A DNA stretch of 64,000 nt. Source: Burkholderia gladioli (GTDB lineage: Bacteria; Pseudomonadota; Gammaproteobacteria; Burkholderiales; Burkholderiaceae). The number at the start of each line of letters is the position of its first letter. Position 1 is the first letter of the stretch. Positions 8,698-18,165 of this stretch are shown one piece after another. The position numbers and the translations under genes were made by a program. The notes beneath the pieces are model-generated. The model saw nothing but the letters and a program-made list of their open reading frames with translations, was not told the origin of the DNA and searched no databases. The stretch spans positions 62,001 through 126,000 of the forward strand of contig NZ_CP009322.1 in the NCBI RefSeq assembly GCF_000959725.1. Direction: 5' to 3'.

Positions 8698-8839
8698 AAA
8701 ATATACATAATTCACGATAATAGAAAAAATTACTTCGACATTAATTGAAAAGGCTAATTAAGGTGGGTATTCGAGAACCTGTCTTTCAAAGCTTTCGGCG
8801 ACGATCCGGATGGCATGCGGTACACCATGGCCGAACCGG

Positions 8840-10012
8840 TCAGCCCGATCTTCCCGCCTGTCGCTCCAGCACCCGGATCCGCGAAAGCAACTCGTCCCGA
8901 TCCACGTAGCAGCCCTGGAAATGCCGCGCGCCGCTGGCCGGATCGAAGGCATCGCGCGCGTGCAGCACGCGCCGGTTGTCGAAGCACCAGGCGCGGCCGG
9001 CCTCCAGGCGCATCCGGAAGCGGAAGCGCGGCTCGCGCGTCATCGCCAGGAAGCGCCGATAGGCGCGGTAATAATCCTCCATCCGCTCGGCCTCGACATC
9101 GAAGGCGCCGCGCAGGAAGTTCGCGCAGCGGACCTCGGCGATCTCGCCGAGCGCATCGAGCGCGATCACCGGCGCGATGCATCGATAGTCGCTGCGCCGA
9201 TCCTTGTTGCGAAACTCGACCGGCACCTCGCAGAGCAGCCGGTATAGATCCGGCGCTTCCTCGCGCATCGCCTCGGCGATCGCGAAGCCGTCGACGAAGC
9301 TGCTGTCGCCGCCGCGCGCATCGTTGACCAGTGCATGCAGGAACTGCAGGCCCGGCTGCAACTCGCGCGTCGGCAAATCGGTGTGCAGCGGCAGGTTGAA
9401 CGCGGTATAGGCATTGCTATCGGCATCGACCTTGGAGCGCACGTCGAACAGCGTGCCGAAGTTGGTTTCGCGCACGAAGGCGAAGCGCGCGACCAGGCGC
9501 GCCAGCGTGCCCGGCTCGGTCGGCATGCCGCGCAACTGCGTGAGCCCGACATCGCGCGCCGCGCCCAGCCAGGCCAGCAGCGTCGCGTCGTCCTCCATCA
9601 CCGCGTCGTGCTCGAACACCGGCAGCGCCAGCCCGGCGCGCCAGCGTTGCGGCCGGGCGCGCGCCCGGCGGCGCTCGGCGCGCGAGGCGGCGTCGTAGGC
9701 ATGCGCGCGCAGCCAGCCCGGATCGAAGCGGCTCGCGTGGCCATCGGCCCAGCGCACCGCGAGCGCGCCGCCTTCGTCCACCCAGGCTTGCGTTGGGCGC
9801 AGGTCCTCGGGCGCGTCGACGATCTCGAATACCTGCTCGCGCGTCACGGCATACACGCAGTCGGGGCAGGGGCAGTTGTCGCGCAGCCAGGGATGGTGGA
9901 ACGGGCTGAGGCGACCGTCGCCCCAGGTCACGGCCAGGTGGCCGGCTTCCATTCGAACGGCTTGCAGGGGGCTGACCAGGGGATAGATGCGGTAATCGGC
10001 GATCGTGTTCAT
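8840..10012 (-). CDS. Gamma-butyrobetaine hydroxylase-like 2-oxoglutarate dioxygenase
   Basis: This 390-residue protein has an N-terminal DUF971-like domain with a metal-binding cluster (HPWLRDNCPCPDC) and a C-terminal TauD/TfdA-type double-stranded beta-helix. Iron ligands are the HTD pair at about residues 210-212 (LPLHTDLP) and the distal His in RVLHARDAF. This architecture matches gamma-butyrobetaine dioxygenase, the last step of carnitine synthesis. In bacteria, related enzymes act on other trimethylammonium compounds. It is divergent from a LysR gene 139 bases away. A role in betaine/carnitine metabolism is likely; the exact substrate is uncertain. Confidence 0.82.
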   Translation of the reverse strand: MNTIADYRIYPLVSPLQAVRMEAGHLAVTWGDGRLSPFHHPWLRDNCPCPDCVYAVTREQVFEIVDAPEDLRPTQAWVDEGGALAVRWADGHASRFDPGWLRAHAYDAASRAERRRARARPQRWRAGLALPVFEHDAVMEDDATLLAWLGAARDVGLTQLRGMPTEPGTLARLVARFAFVRETNFGTLFDVRSKVDADSNAYTAFNLPLHTDLPTRELQPGLQFLHALVNDARGGDSSFVDGFAIAEAMREEAPDLYRLLCEVPVEFRNKDRRSDYRCIAPVIALDALGEIAEVRCANFLRGAFDVEAERMEDYYRAYRRFLAMTREPRFRFRMRLEAGRAWCFDNRRVLHARDAFDPASGARHFQGCYVDRDELLSRIRVLERQAGRSG

Positions 10013-10151
10013 GGTGAAAGGCTTCCGGAAGCGGGCGGGGATCGGCAGACCCGTGAGGCGCGGCGAACGTGACCTCACGCCTTGCCGATCTTCAGGCCGC
10101 CGCCGGCTGTGCTACAAACGATGTTTTCGTCGCCAGGTATTACCTGCAATC

Positions 10152-11063
10152 ATGAATAAGCTCGGCAAGTCGCTGCCCCCGCTGGCCAGCCTGCTGCCCT
10201 TCGAGGCGGCCGCCCGCCTGGGCAGTTTCTCGCGCGCGGCCGACGAGCTGCATTTGACCCAGGCCGCGGTCAGCCGGCAGATCCTCGCGCTCGAGCAGGA
10301 CCTCGGCGTGCGGCTGTTCGAGCGCCGCAACCGCGGGGTCTTCCTGAGCGCCGCCGGGCAGGAATTTCATATGACCCTGGGTAATGCATTGCGCAGCATC
10401 GCGGCCGATGCCGATCGCCTGCGCGGGGTGGCCGCCGATAACGAGGTGGTGCTGCTCTGCCAGCTCAGCGAGGCGTTCCACTGGCTGATGCCGCGGCTGT
10501 CGAGTTTTCACCAGCGTTGCCCCGAGGTTGCCCTGAAGCTGGCCACCACCACCCGCCCGCTGGTCGAATTCGAAGGCCATTTCGATCTCGCCCTGCAGAG
10601 CAGCAATCGAGACAGCGGCCTGCATCCGCTGCTGTTTACCGCCTCGGACGAGGTATTCCCGGTCTGCAGCCCCGCCTACCTGAAACGTCACGGCGGCCGT
10701 GTCGAGCCGGGCCGGCTCGGCGGCCACGTGCTGCTGCACCATCACGCGAGGCCCCCTTACCAGCTCGAATGGGATACCTGGCTGGCCGCCGCCGGGCATG
10801 CGTTGCCGGCCGACGCGCGCGGCCTGGTGTTCGACAGTTACGCGCTGATGCTGCAGGCCGCCGTCGAGGGACATGGCCTGGCGATCGGCTGGCGGCGCAC
10901 CTCGGGACGCATGATCGAAAACGGCACGCTGGTCGCGCCGTGCAACGAATCGATCCGGCTGCCCGAGGCCATCGCGGTGCATCGGCGCCACGGCCTGATC
11001 GAGCGCCCCGAGCTCGCGCGCTTCGTCGAATGGCTGCGCGAGGAACTGGCCGGACCCGATTGA
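10152..11063 (+). CDS. LysR-family regulator (GcvA-like)
   Basis: This 303-residue regulator has a strong N-terminal LysR winged helix (about residues 8-68: ARLGSFSRAADELHLTQAAV, then RLFERRNRG) and a C-terminal effector domain resembling the GcvA/AmpR branch. The ATG at 10152 gives the standard length. It is divergent from the gamma-butyrobetaine hydroxylase-like gene, which it probably regulates. Confidence 0.88.
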   Translation: MNKLGKSLPPLASLLPFEAAARLGSFSRAADELHLTQAAVSRQILALEQDLGVRLFERRNRGVFLSAAGQEFHMTLGNALRSIAADADRLRGVAADNEVVLLCQLSEAFHWLMPRLSSFHQRCPEVALKLATTTRPLVEFEGHFDLALQSSNRDSGLHPLLFTASDEVFPVCSPAYLKRHGGRVEPGRLGGHVLLHHHARPPYQLEWDTWLAAAGHALPADARGLVFDSYALMLQAAVEGHGLAIGWRRTSGRMIENGTLVAPCNESIRLPEAIAVHRRHGLIERPELARFVEWLREELAGPD

Positions 11064-11291
11064 TCGGGCGGCAACGGTTTGTTGCATTTGTTGCTTTCCA
11101 CAAGGCTCCGGCGCCACGAAACGCGCGCGCGAGTTTGCCGCCACTGCTTTACACTCGTCTGGCCGTTCCTATCCAGATCGATCGATTGCGGCGTCGCTGA
11201 GAGGACGCCGTCAACCTGCCGGAACCGAGTCGGGCAGGGCAGGTCGGATTTTCCGTAGTCCGTGCAACACGGTATCCAGGAGGGTCACAAC

Positions 11292-12905
11292 ATGGCAAGG
11301 CATCTTCACGCCGGCAGCGAACCTAAGGTCATCACGGAATCGAAGTGCATCGGCGCATGCGATCCCGCCGAGCGGATCCACGTGACGGTGATGCTGCGAC
11401 GCGAGGGAGAACAGGCGCTCGACGCGCTGGTCGACAAGCTCGCCAGCGGCGACCCGGCCGCCAAGCCGGTATCGCGCGAGGATTTCGCCAAGCGTTTCGG
11501 CGCCAGGGCGGACGACATCCAGCACACCGAGGCGTTCGCCAAGCGCCACCAGCTGACGGTGGAGCGCGTCGATCCGGTGCAGAGCGTGGTGGAGCTGGCC
11601 GGCACCATCGCCCAGTTCGAGAATGCGTTCGGCGTCAAGCTCGAGAAGTACGAACATCATGCGATCGGCTCGTTCCGCGCGCGCACCGGCGCGATCGCGC
11701 TGCCCGACGAGTTGCACGACGCGGTCACCGCCGTGCTCGGCCTCGACACGCGCCCGCAGGCGCATCCCCACTTCCGCTTCCGTCCGCCGTTCCAGCCCGC
11801 GCGCAGCGGCGCCGACACCTCGTATACGCCGCTGCAACTGGCCTCGATCTACAACTTCCCGGAAGGCGACGGCGCGGGCCAGTGCATCGCGCTGGTCGAG
11901 CTCGGCGGCGGTTATCGCGCGGCCGACATCCGGCAATATTTCGAGCAGCTCGGCGTCAAGCCGCCGAAGCTGGTCGACGTCAGCGTCAACGGCGGGCGCA
12001 ACGCGCCGACCGACGATCCGAACGGCCCCGACGGCGAGGTCGCGCTCGATATCGAGGTGGCCGGCGCGATCGCGCCGGGCGCGACCATCGCAGTCTATTT
12101 CGCGGGCAACAGCGACGCGGGCTTCATCCAGTCGGTCAACCAGGCGATCCACGACAGCACCAACCGCCCCTCGGTGGTGTCGATCAGCTGGGGCGGCCCG
12201 GAAGCCTCATGGACGCAACAATCGATCACCGCGTTCAACAACGTGCTGAAGACGGCCGCCTCGCTCGGCGTGACGGTCTGCGCGGCCTCGGGCGACAGCG
12301 GCTCGAGCGACGGGCTGCAGGACGGTTCGAACCATGTCGACTTCCCGGCCTCGAGCCCCTACGTGCTGGCCTGCGGCGGCACCACGCTGGACGCGCAGGC
12401 CGGGCAGGGGATCCGTCGCGAGGTGGTATGGAACGACGAGGCGGCCAGCGGCGGCGCGGGCGGCGGCGGCGTCAGCGCGGTGTTCCCGGCGCCCTCGTAC
12501 CAGAAGGGGCTGTCGGCCAAGGCGACCGGCGGCGGCAGCACGCCGCTGAGCCAGCGCGGCGTGCCCGACGTGGCGGGTGACGCCTCGCCGACCACCGGCT
12601 ACATCATCTCGATCGCGGGCACCTCCGCCGTGCTGGGCGGCACCAGCGCGGTGGCGCCGCTGTGGGCGGCGCTGATCGCGCGCATCAACGCGAACGGCAA
12701 GAGCCCGGTGGGCTGGGCCAATCCCAAGCTCTACGCGCAGCCGGGCGCGTTCCACGACATCACGCAGGGCAATAACGGCGCGTTCGCGGCGTCCGAGGGC
12801 TGGGACGCCTGCACGGGGCTCGGCAGCCCCGACGGCGCGAAGGTGGCGGCCGCGCTCCAAGGCGGCTCGGGCGGCTCGCAGCAGGGCCGCGCGACAGGCG
12901 GATAA
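11292..12905 (+). CDS. Sedolisin (S53) family serine-carboxyl peptidase
   Basis: This 537-residue pro-enzyme has an N-terminal pro-kumamolisin activation domain (about residues 1-155) followed by the subtilisin-like S53 catalytic domain. Catalytic residues are visible: Glu249 and Asp253 in GEVALDIEVAG, oxyanion Asp335 in ASGDSG, and Ser452 in GGTSAVAP. The family is active at acid pH. No Sec signal peptide is evident, so export would need another route or occur by lysis. AGGAGG precedes the ATG. A second peptidase of a different family follows 231 bases downstream on the same strand. Confidence 0.92.
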   Translation: MARHLHAGSEPKVITESKCIGACDPAERIHVTVMLRREGEQALDALVDKLASGDPAAKPVSREDFAKRFGARADDIQHTEAFAKRHQLTVERVDPVQSVVELAGTIAQFENAFGVKLEKYEHHAIGSFRARTGAIALPDELHDAVTAVLGLDTRPQAHPHFRFRPPFQPARSGADTSYTPLQLASIYNFPEGDGAGQCIALVELGGGYRAADIRQYFEQLGVKPPKLVDVSVNGGRNAPTDDPNGPDGEVALDIEVAGAIAPGATIAVYFAGNSDAGFIQSVNQAIHDSTNRPSVVSISWGGPEASWTQQSITAFNNVLKTAASLGVTVCAASGDSGSSDGLQDGSNHVDFPASSPYVLACGGTTLDAQAGQGIRREVVWNDEAASGGAGGGGVSAVFPAPSYQKGLSAKATGGGSTPLSQRGVPDVAGDASPTTGYIISIAGTSAVLGGTSAVAPLWAALIARINANGKSPVGWANPKLYAQPGAFHDITQGNNGAFAASEGWDACTGLGSPDGAKVAAALQGGSGGSQQGRATGG

Positions 12906-13136
12906 GCAGGACAGGCAGGAGCGAGCCGCGGGCGAGCCGGCGCATGGGTGCCGGCCGGCTCGCGGCGAGTGGCGTCGCCGCGCAGGCGGCAGGAAGAAGG
13001 CAACACGAGGGCAGGACCGTCGAGATCGGCGGCATGGCAAGGATCACCAGCACCATGGGACCAGCACAGGACCAGCACCCCAAGATCAAGCGCGGTTCAT
13101 TCAAGCACGTTCGATAAAACCAGAAGGAGCGGCACG

Positions 13137-14813
13137 ATGAGCAACCAATCGGGATCTTCGTCAAGCGGCGGCACCTACCCGCTGCATCATGGCGCGCACA
13201 ATTCGCACGGCGTGCCGCCGACCGTCAATCCGGTCGCGCTCGCGCACGGCCGCGACCAACCCTTCTTCGATCCGGTCGCCTACGGCAACGGTCCCGACGA
13301 TTCGGTCACCGACACCACCGAGGGCGAGGCCGTCACGCATCACACCATGACGCTCGACGGCAAGCGGATCGCCTACACGGCCACCGCCGGGCATCTGGTG
13401 ACGGTCGACCCGAGCAGCTCGCAGCCCAACGCGAAGCTGTTCTACGTGGCCTTCACGCAGGACGGGCAGAAGGAGGAGGCGCGCCCGGTCACCTTCTTCT
13501 ACAACGGCGGACCGGGTTCGTCGTCGGTGTTCGTGCTGCTCGGCTCGTTCGCGCCGCGCCGCATCCGCACCTCGATGCCGAGCTTCACGCCGCCGGCGCC
13601 GTACCAGATGGAGGACAACCCGGACAGCCTGCTCGACAAGAGCGACCTGGTGTTCGTGAACCCGGTCGGCACCGGTTATTCGGCGGCCGTGGCGCCGTTC
13701 AAGAATCGCAACTTCTGGGGTGTCGACGAGGATGCCGATTCGCTCAAGCAGTTCATCAAGCGCTACCTGACGAAGAACAATCGCTGGAATTCGCCGAAGT
13801 ACCTGTACGGCGAGTCCTACGGCACCGCGCGCAGCTGCGTGCTGGCCTACAAGCTGCACGAGGACGGCGTCGACCTGAACGGCATCACGCTGCAATCCTC
13901 GATCCTCGACTATCGCCAGGCCGGCAACCCGGTGGGCGCGCTGCCGACCGCCGCCGCCGATGCCTGGTACCACAAGCGGCTCGGCGTGACGCCCACGCCC
14001 ACCGATCTCGGCGCCTTCGTCGAGGAGGTCGCGCAGTTCGCGCGCACCGACTACCTGGAGGCGCTGCGCAAGTTCCCGCAGACCGAGGCGGCGGTGGTGC
14101 AGAAGCTGTCCGAATACACCGGCATCGACACCGCCACGCTGCTGTCCTGGAGCCTCGACGTGGCCGGCTACGACGCGCGCGGCAACTCGGTGTTCCTGAC
14201 CACGCTGTTGCGCGCGCAAGGGCTTTCGCTGGGTTCCTACGACGGGCGCGTGACGGCGATCTCCTCGGGCATCGCCGGCAATATCGATCCGAACTCGGGC
14301 GGCAACGACCCGACCATGACGGCCGTGACCGGCGTCTACACGGCGATGTGGAATTCGTATCTGAACGAGCAGTTGAAGTACACCTCGAATTCCGCGTTCA
14401 CCGACCTCAACGACCAGGCCTTCGCGAACTGGGACTTCAAGCACACCGATCCGACCGGCGCGCAGGTGGGCCTGGACGACAAGGGCAACGTGGTGCTCTA
14501 CACGGCCGGCGACCTGGCCGCGGTGATGGCGCTCAACGTCGACCTGAAGGTGCTGTCGGCGAATGGGCTCTACGACTTCGTCACGCCCTTCTACCAGACC
14601 GTGCTCGACCTGCAGCAGATGCCGCTCGAGGATGCCGGCGTGCGCAAGAACCTGTCGGCGCGTTTTTATCCTTCCGGGCACATGGTCTACCTGGACGGCG
14701 GCTCGCGCACCGCGCTCAAGCGCGACGTCGCGGCGATGTACGAGCACACCGTGGCGGATACCGGCGCGGTGATGCGGATTCGCGCGCTGCAGGCGAAGAA
14801 ACGCGGCGGCTGA
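13137..14813 (+). CDS. Serine carboxypeptidase (peptidase family S10)
   Basis: This 558-residue protein has the alpha/beta-hydrolase fold of S10 carboxypeptidases. The oxyanion-hole motif is YNGGPGSSS, the nucleophile is Ser227 in GESYG, the acid is Asp480 in GLYDFVTP and the base is His515 in YPSGHMVY. S10 enzymes remove C-terminal residues at acid pH. A clear AGAAGGAG site precedes the ATG; no signal peptide is visible. Lying just after a sedolisin, it could complete an acid-active proteolysis pair in which the endopeptidase feeds the exopeptidase. A strong terminator follows. Confidence 0.92.
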   Translation: MSNQSGSSSSGGTYPLHHGAHNSHGVPPTVNPVALAHGRDQPFFDPVAYGNGPDDSVTDTTEGEAVTHHTMTLDGKRIAYTATAGHLVTVDPSSSQPNAKLFYVAFTQDGQKEEARPVTFFYNGGPGSSSVFVLLGSFAPRRIRTSMPSFTPPAPYQMEDNPDSLLDKSDLVFVNPVGTGYSAAVAPFKNRNFWGVDEDADSLKQFIKRYLTKNNRWNSPKYLYGESYGTARSCVLAYKLHEDGVDLNGITLQSSILDYRQAGNPVGALPTAAADAWYHKRLGVTPTPTDLGAFVEEVAQFARTDYLEALRKFPQTEAAVVQKLSEYTGIDTATLLSWSLDVAGYDARGNSVFLTTLLRAQGLSLGSYDGRVTAISSGIAGNIDPNSGGNDPTMTAVTGVYTAMWNSYLNEQLKYTSNSAFTDLNDQAFANWDFKHTDPTGAQVGLDDKGNVVLYTAGDLAAVMALNVDLKVLSANGLYDFVTPFYQTVLDLQQMPLEDAGVRKNLSARFYPSGHMVYLDGGSRTALKRDVAAMYEHTVADTGAVMRIRALQAKKRGG

Positions 14814-14851
14814 GCATCGCGCCCGCGTGGATGACGGGAAGTGGATGAAGG

Positions 14852-14885
14852 CCGGGCCTCGCATCGCGCGAGGCCCGGTTTTTTT
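14852..14885 (+). terminator. Rho-independent terminator after the S10 peptidase gene
   Basis: Perfect 11-bp arms (14852-14862 and 14868-14878) enclose a 5-base loop and are followed by seven T residues. It lies 38 bases after the carboxypeptidase stop, ending the sedolisin-carboxypeptidase unit and shielding the convergent amidase gene. Confidence 0.9.
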
Positions 14886-14936
14886 GTTGGCGATCGCGGC
14901 CGATGGCGCGCGCGAGGCTCGCGCCGCCGGCCGCGC

Positions 14937-16508
14937 TCAGATCGATTCGCCGAGCGGCGGCTCGCTCGAATGCGCGCGGAACGAAGGATCGCGGCGCCAT
15001 TGCGTGGCCTGCTCGAAGGCGTAGCCGTAGGCGAGCAGCCTTGCCTCGCTCCAGGCCGGCCCGACGAAGGACAGCCCCACCGGCAGGCCGCGCACGAAGC
15101 CGGCCGGCACCGTCAGGTGCGGATAACCGGCTACCGCGGCGGGCTGCGAGAAGCCGTCTCCGGCGCTGTCGCCGTTGACGAAGTCGGTCAGCCAGGCGGT
15201 GCCGCCGGTGGGCGCGATGATCGCGTCGAGGCGGTGCTGGCGGAACGCGTGGTCGAGGCCGTCCTCGCGCGCCTGTTTCGCGCAGCTCGCCAGCGCCTTG
15301 CGATAGACCTCGCTGTCGAGCCCGCCCAGCGCCTGCGCCTGGACGAACAGCTCCTGGCCGAACCAGGGCATCTCGCGGGCGCGATGCGCCTCGTTCCAGG
15401 CGATCAGCCCGGCGAGGTCCTTGATCGGCGCCGCCGGCGCGAACTGCGCCAGCCACAGCGGCAGCGCGTGCTTGAACTCGTGCAGCAGCACGCTCATTTC
15501 CTCGTCGCCGACATGCAGCTTGGGCAGCTCGATCGGATCGACGAGGGTTGCGCCCAGCTCGATCAGTTGCGCGATCGCGCGTTCGATCTCGCCGTCGATC
15601 TCGTCGTGCGAGGTGAAGTACTCGCGCGCCACGCCGATCCGCGCGCCGCGCAGCGCCTGGCTATCGAGCGCGGCGAGGTAGTCGTCGGGCGGCGGCGCGT
15701 CGTGGGTGGCCGCATCGCGCGGGTCGGTGCCGGCGATCGCGGCCAGCAGCCGGGCCGCGTCGGCCACCGTGCGCGTCATCGGGCCGGGCGTGTCCTGCGT
15801 GAAGGAGATCGGCACGATGCCGTCGCGGCTCACGCGGCCGACCGTCGGCTTCAGGCCGACGATGCCGTTGATCGAGGCCGGCGAGGTGATCGAGCCGTCG
15901 GTCTCGGTGCCGATCGCCATCGCGGCGAGGCCGGCCGCCACCGCCGCGGCCGAGCCGGAGCTCGAGCCGCTGGTATTGCGGTCCAGCGCGTGCGGGTTGC
16001 GCGTGAGGCCGCCGCGTCCGCTCCAGCCGCTGGTCGAGCGTGTCGAGCGGATGTTGGCCCATTCGCTGAGATTGGTCTTGCCGAGGATCACGGCGCCGGC
16101 CTCGCGCAGGCGCGCGACCAGGAACGCGTCGCGCGTGGCGTGCACGCCGTCGAGCGCGAGCGAGCCCGCCGTGGTGCTCATCCGGTCGCCGGTCGCGAGG
16201 TTGTCCTTGATGACCAGCGCCGTGCCGTGCAGCGGACCGCGCAAGCGCCCGGCGCGGCGCTCGGCGTCGAGCGTGGCCGCGATCGCTCGCGCGTCCGGGT
16301 TCAGTTCGATCAGGCTGTTGAGCCGCGGGCCGCGCCGGTCGATCGCGTCGATCCGGTGCAGGTAGTGCGCCAGCGCCGCGCTCGCGTCGAGCCGTGCCGG
16401 CGCATCGGCGTCGGCGCCGACGGGCAGGGCCGCGGCGGCCGCGCCCGGTTTCGCGGCGAGGCCGGCGCCGAGGGAGGCCAGGGAAGCGAGGAAGCGGCGT
16501 CGTTGCAT
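14937..16508 (-). CDS. Amidase-signature family hydrolase, probably exported
   Basis: This 523-residue amidase has the Ser-cisSer-Lys catalytic machinery: Lys in ALVIKDNLATG, the glycine/serine-rich signature GSSSGSAAAVAAG and the nucleophile region TETDGSITSP. The N-terminus has a twin-arginine-like signal (MQRRRFLASLASLGAG, then an AAA cleavage zone), so a periplasmic location is likely. Related proteins are labelled 6-aminohexanoate-cyclic-dimer hydrolase or GatA-like amidase, but Glu-tRNA amidotransferase subunits do not carry such signals. The natural substrate is unknown. Confidence 0.87.
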   Translation of the reverse strand: MQRRRFLASLASLGAGLAAKPGAAAAALPVGADADAPARLDASAALAHYLHRIDAIDRRGPRLNSLIELNPDARAIAATLDAERRAGRLRGPLHGTALVIKDNLATGDRMSTTAGSLALDGVHATRDAFLVARLREAGAVILGKTNLSEWANIRSTRSTSGWSGRGGLTRNPHALDRNTSGSSSGSAAAVAAGLAAMAIGTETDGSITSPASINGIVGLKPTVGRVSRDGIVPISFTQDTPGPMTRTVADAARLLAAIAGTDPRDAATHDAPPPDDYLAALDSQALRGARIGVAREYFTSHDEIDGEIERAIAQLIELGATLVDPIELPKLHVGDEEMSVLLHEFKHALPLWLAQFAPAAPIKDLAGLIAWNEAHRAREMPWFGQELFVQAQALGGLDSEVYRKALASCAKQAREDGLDHAFRQHRLDAIIAPTGGTAWLTDFVNGDSAGDGFSQPAAVAGYPHLTVPAGFVRGLPVGLSFVGPAWSEARLLAYGYAFEQATQWRRDPSFRAHSSEPPLGESI

Positions 16509-16590
16509 GATGGGGATCGGTCAACGCGGAAAGCGCAAGCCTACCCGAAGCGCGGCGACGATCAAAAATCCTCGCTTCATGAACAGGAAC

Positions 16591-16610
16591 GCCCGGCCGA
16601 TCGGCCGGGC
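16591..16610 (-). terminator. Hairpin beyond the porin gene
   Basis: A perfect 20-base palindrome with 10-base arms, GCCCGGCCGA and its complement, lies 63 bases past the porin stop on the minus strand. It is followed in that direction by a moderately T-containing stretch rather than a clean T run. It is probably the porin terminator. Confidence 0.5.
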
Positions 16611-16672
16611 GGCGCGGGCCCTGAGGATGACCGGGCCCGCGCACGCGAGGCGGGGAGCGCCGCGCTGCCGGC

Positions 16673-17845
16673 TTAGAAGCGATGCAGCATGCCGATCCGC
16701 ACCACCGTCTGGTTCACGCCCGAGGAGGCGCCGGCCGAGGCGTCGATGATCTGCGCATCGTCGAAGCTGGTGCCGGTATGCGCGCTCACCGCGTGCTGGT
16801 AGGCGCCCTGCACGTAGAGCGAGGTGCGCTTGCTGAGGTCGTAGTCGAGCATCAGCGCGAGCTGGTGGTACTTCGGCGTGAAGTCGCCGTCCTGCGCGTG
16901 CAGGTGGGCGATCGTGAAGGTGTACGACGCGCCGAGCCAGAACGCCGAATTGAAGTAGTACTGCGAATTGACTTCGATGTTGTCGAACTTCCAGGCGTTC
17001 CAGGCCGCGCCGTTCGGCAGCGCGCTGTTGCTGAGCCAGACGTTGCTGGTCGGGTTGTAGACGTCGACGTGCGAATACGAGGCCGCCACCAGCACCTTGG
17101 TGAAGCGATAGGACACGGCCGCGCCGATGTTCTGTTCCGAGGAGCCGTTGAACAGGTCGCCCGAGCTGACCGCGCCGGTGCTCGTCGAACCCTGGTTGTT
17201 CATGCGCAGATAGGAGGCCGCCGCCGTCAGGCCGCCGTTCTGGTAGTTGAGCGTCGCGCCCCACAGCCGGTTGTTCGAGAAGCCGGTGGTGTTGCTGAAG
17301 CCGTACATGGCCTCGAAGGTCAGCCCGTTCCAGGTCGGGCTCACGTACTTGACCGAGTTGTTGACGCGGAAATCCCAGTCTTCGTTGTTGTTGTCGAAGG
17401 GCACCGTGGCCACGTCGCCGGCCCAGTTGCCGGCGGCCGTCAGCGAGGTATAGCCGAGCGGGTCGATGGTGATGTCGTACTGGCGGCCCAGCGTGAGCGT
17501 GCCGTAGTGGTCCGACGACAGGCCCACGTAAGCCTGGCGGCCGAATTCGCTGCCGTCCTGGCCGAGCTTGCCGGTGTTCACGTTGAAGCCGTTCTCGAGC
17601 AGGAACACCGCGTGGTTGCCGCCGCCCAGGTCCTCGTTGCCCTTCAGGCCCCAGCGGCTGCCGCCGGTGTCGCCGCTGGCGAGCTGGTAGGCCGAGTGGC
17701 CGCCGGCGTTGCTGGTGAAGTTGAGGCCTTCGTCGATCAGGCCGTACAGCGTCACGCTCGATTGGGCGTGGGCCGTCACGGCGAACAGCGTGGTGACGGC
17801 GGCCGCGATGCTGAGGGCGGTGTGCCGGAGCGTAGTGGTTGTCAT
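16673..17845 (-). CDS. Gram-negative porin (Burkholderia OmpC-like)
   Basis: This 390-residue outer-membrane porin has a typical signal peptide (AAAVTTLFAVTAHA-QSSV), the family opening SSVTLYGLIDEGLNFTSN, alternating amphipathic beta-strands throughout, and the C-terminal aromatic signature VRIGMLHRF required for assembly by the Bam machinery. The PEFGG-type region expected after the loop-3 strands is replaced by GSEFGRQAYVGL. AGGAAGGGG precedes the ATG. It is probably a trimeric 16-strand general or anion-preferring channel. Confidence 0.93.
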   Translation of the reverse strand: MTTTTLRHTALSIAAAVTTLFAVTAHAQSSVTLYGLIDEGLNFTSNAGGHSAYQLASGDTGGSRWGLKGNEDLGGGNHAVFLLENGFNVNTGKLGQDGSEFGRQAYVGLSSDHYGTLTLGRQYDITIDPLGYTSLTAAGNWAGDVATVPFDNNNEDWDFRVNNSVKYVSPTWNGLTFEAMYGFSNTTGFSNNRLWGATLNYQNGGLTAAASYLRMNNQGSTSTGAVSSGDLFNGSSEQNIGAAVSYRFTKVLVAASYSHVDVYNPTSNVWLSNSALPNGAAWNAWKFDNIEVNSQYYFNSAFWLGASYTFTIAHLHAQDGDFTPKYHQLALMLDYDLSKRTSLYVQGAYQHAVSAHTGTSFDDAQIIDASAGASSGVNQTVVRIGMLHRF

Positions 17846-18165
17846 GAGCTTCCCCTTCCTGATTGGTGGTCGTATCCGGGCTGTCTTGCGACGGATGACG
17901 GAGTGTAGGTAGAGGGAAAAACGGGTCGGGCGGGAACCCTGAAACTCAGACTTGCGTTGCCCGCAAGAGCGCGCCGGAGGCCTGACGGTGAAGGGATTTC
18001 ATGAAATCGATGCGGGCGCGGCCGGGATGTTTCGTTGTATTTACGTTTTCGAACCCTTGACGGCCAATTGTTTCCTGCTCGTTGACGCCCGGAGATGCGA
18101 TGTGATGCGCAAATGATGCCGCGCGCCGGCGCCGCGACGGGCGCCGGCCGGGCTGGCCCGGCGGA
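17846..18165. other. Intergenic region upstream of the porin gene
   Basis: These 320 bases hold no convincing coding frame. They should contain the porin promoter (minus strand) and the end of the adjacent LysE transcript. A GC-rich inverted repeat (GCCGGCGCC and GGCGCCGGC) near 18125-18148 may be a weak terminator. I see no clear sigma-70 promoter. Confidence 0.4.

Noticed and set aside
8701..8760. AT-rich patch as an insertion-sequence or attachment site scar
   Set aside because: It has low GC and borders the truncated peptidase, but no inverted repeats, target-site duplication, tRNA end or integrase were found.
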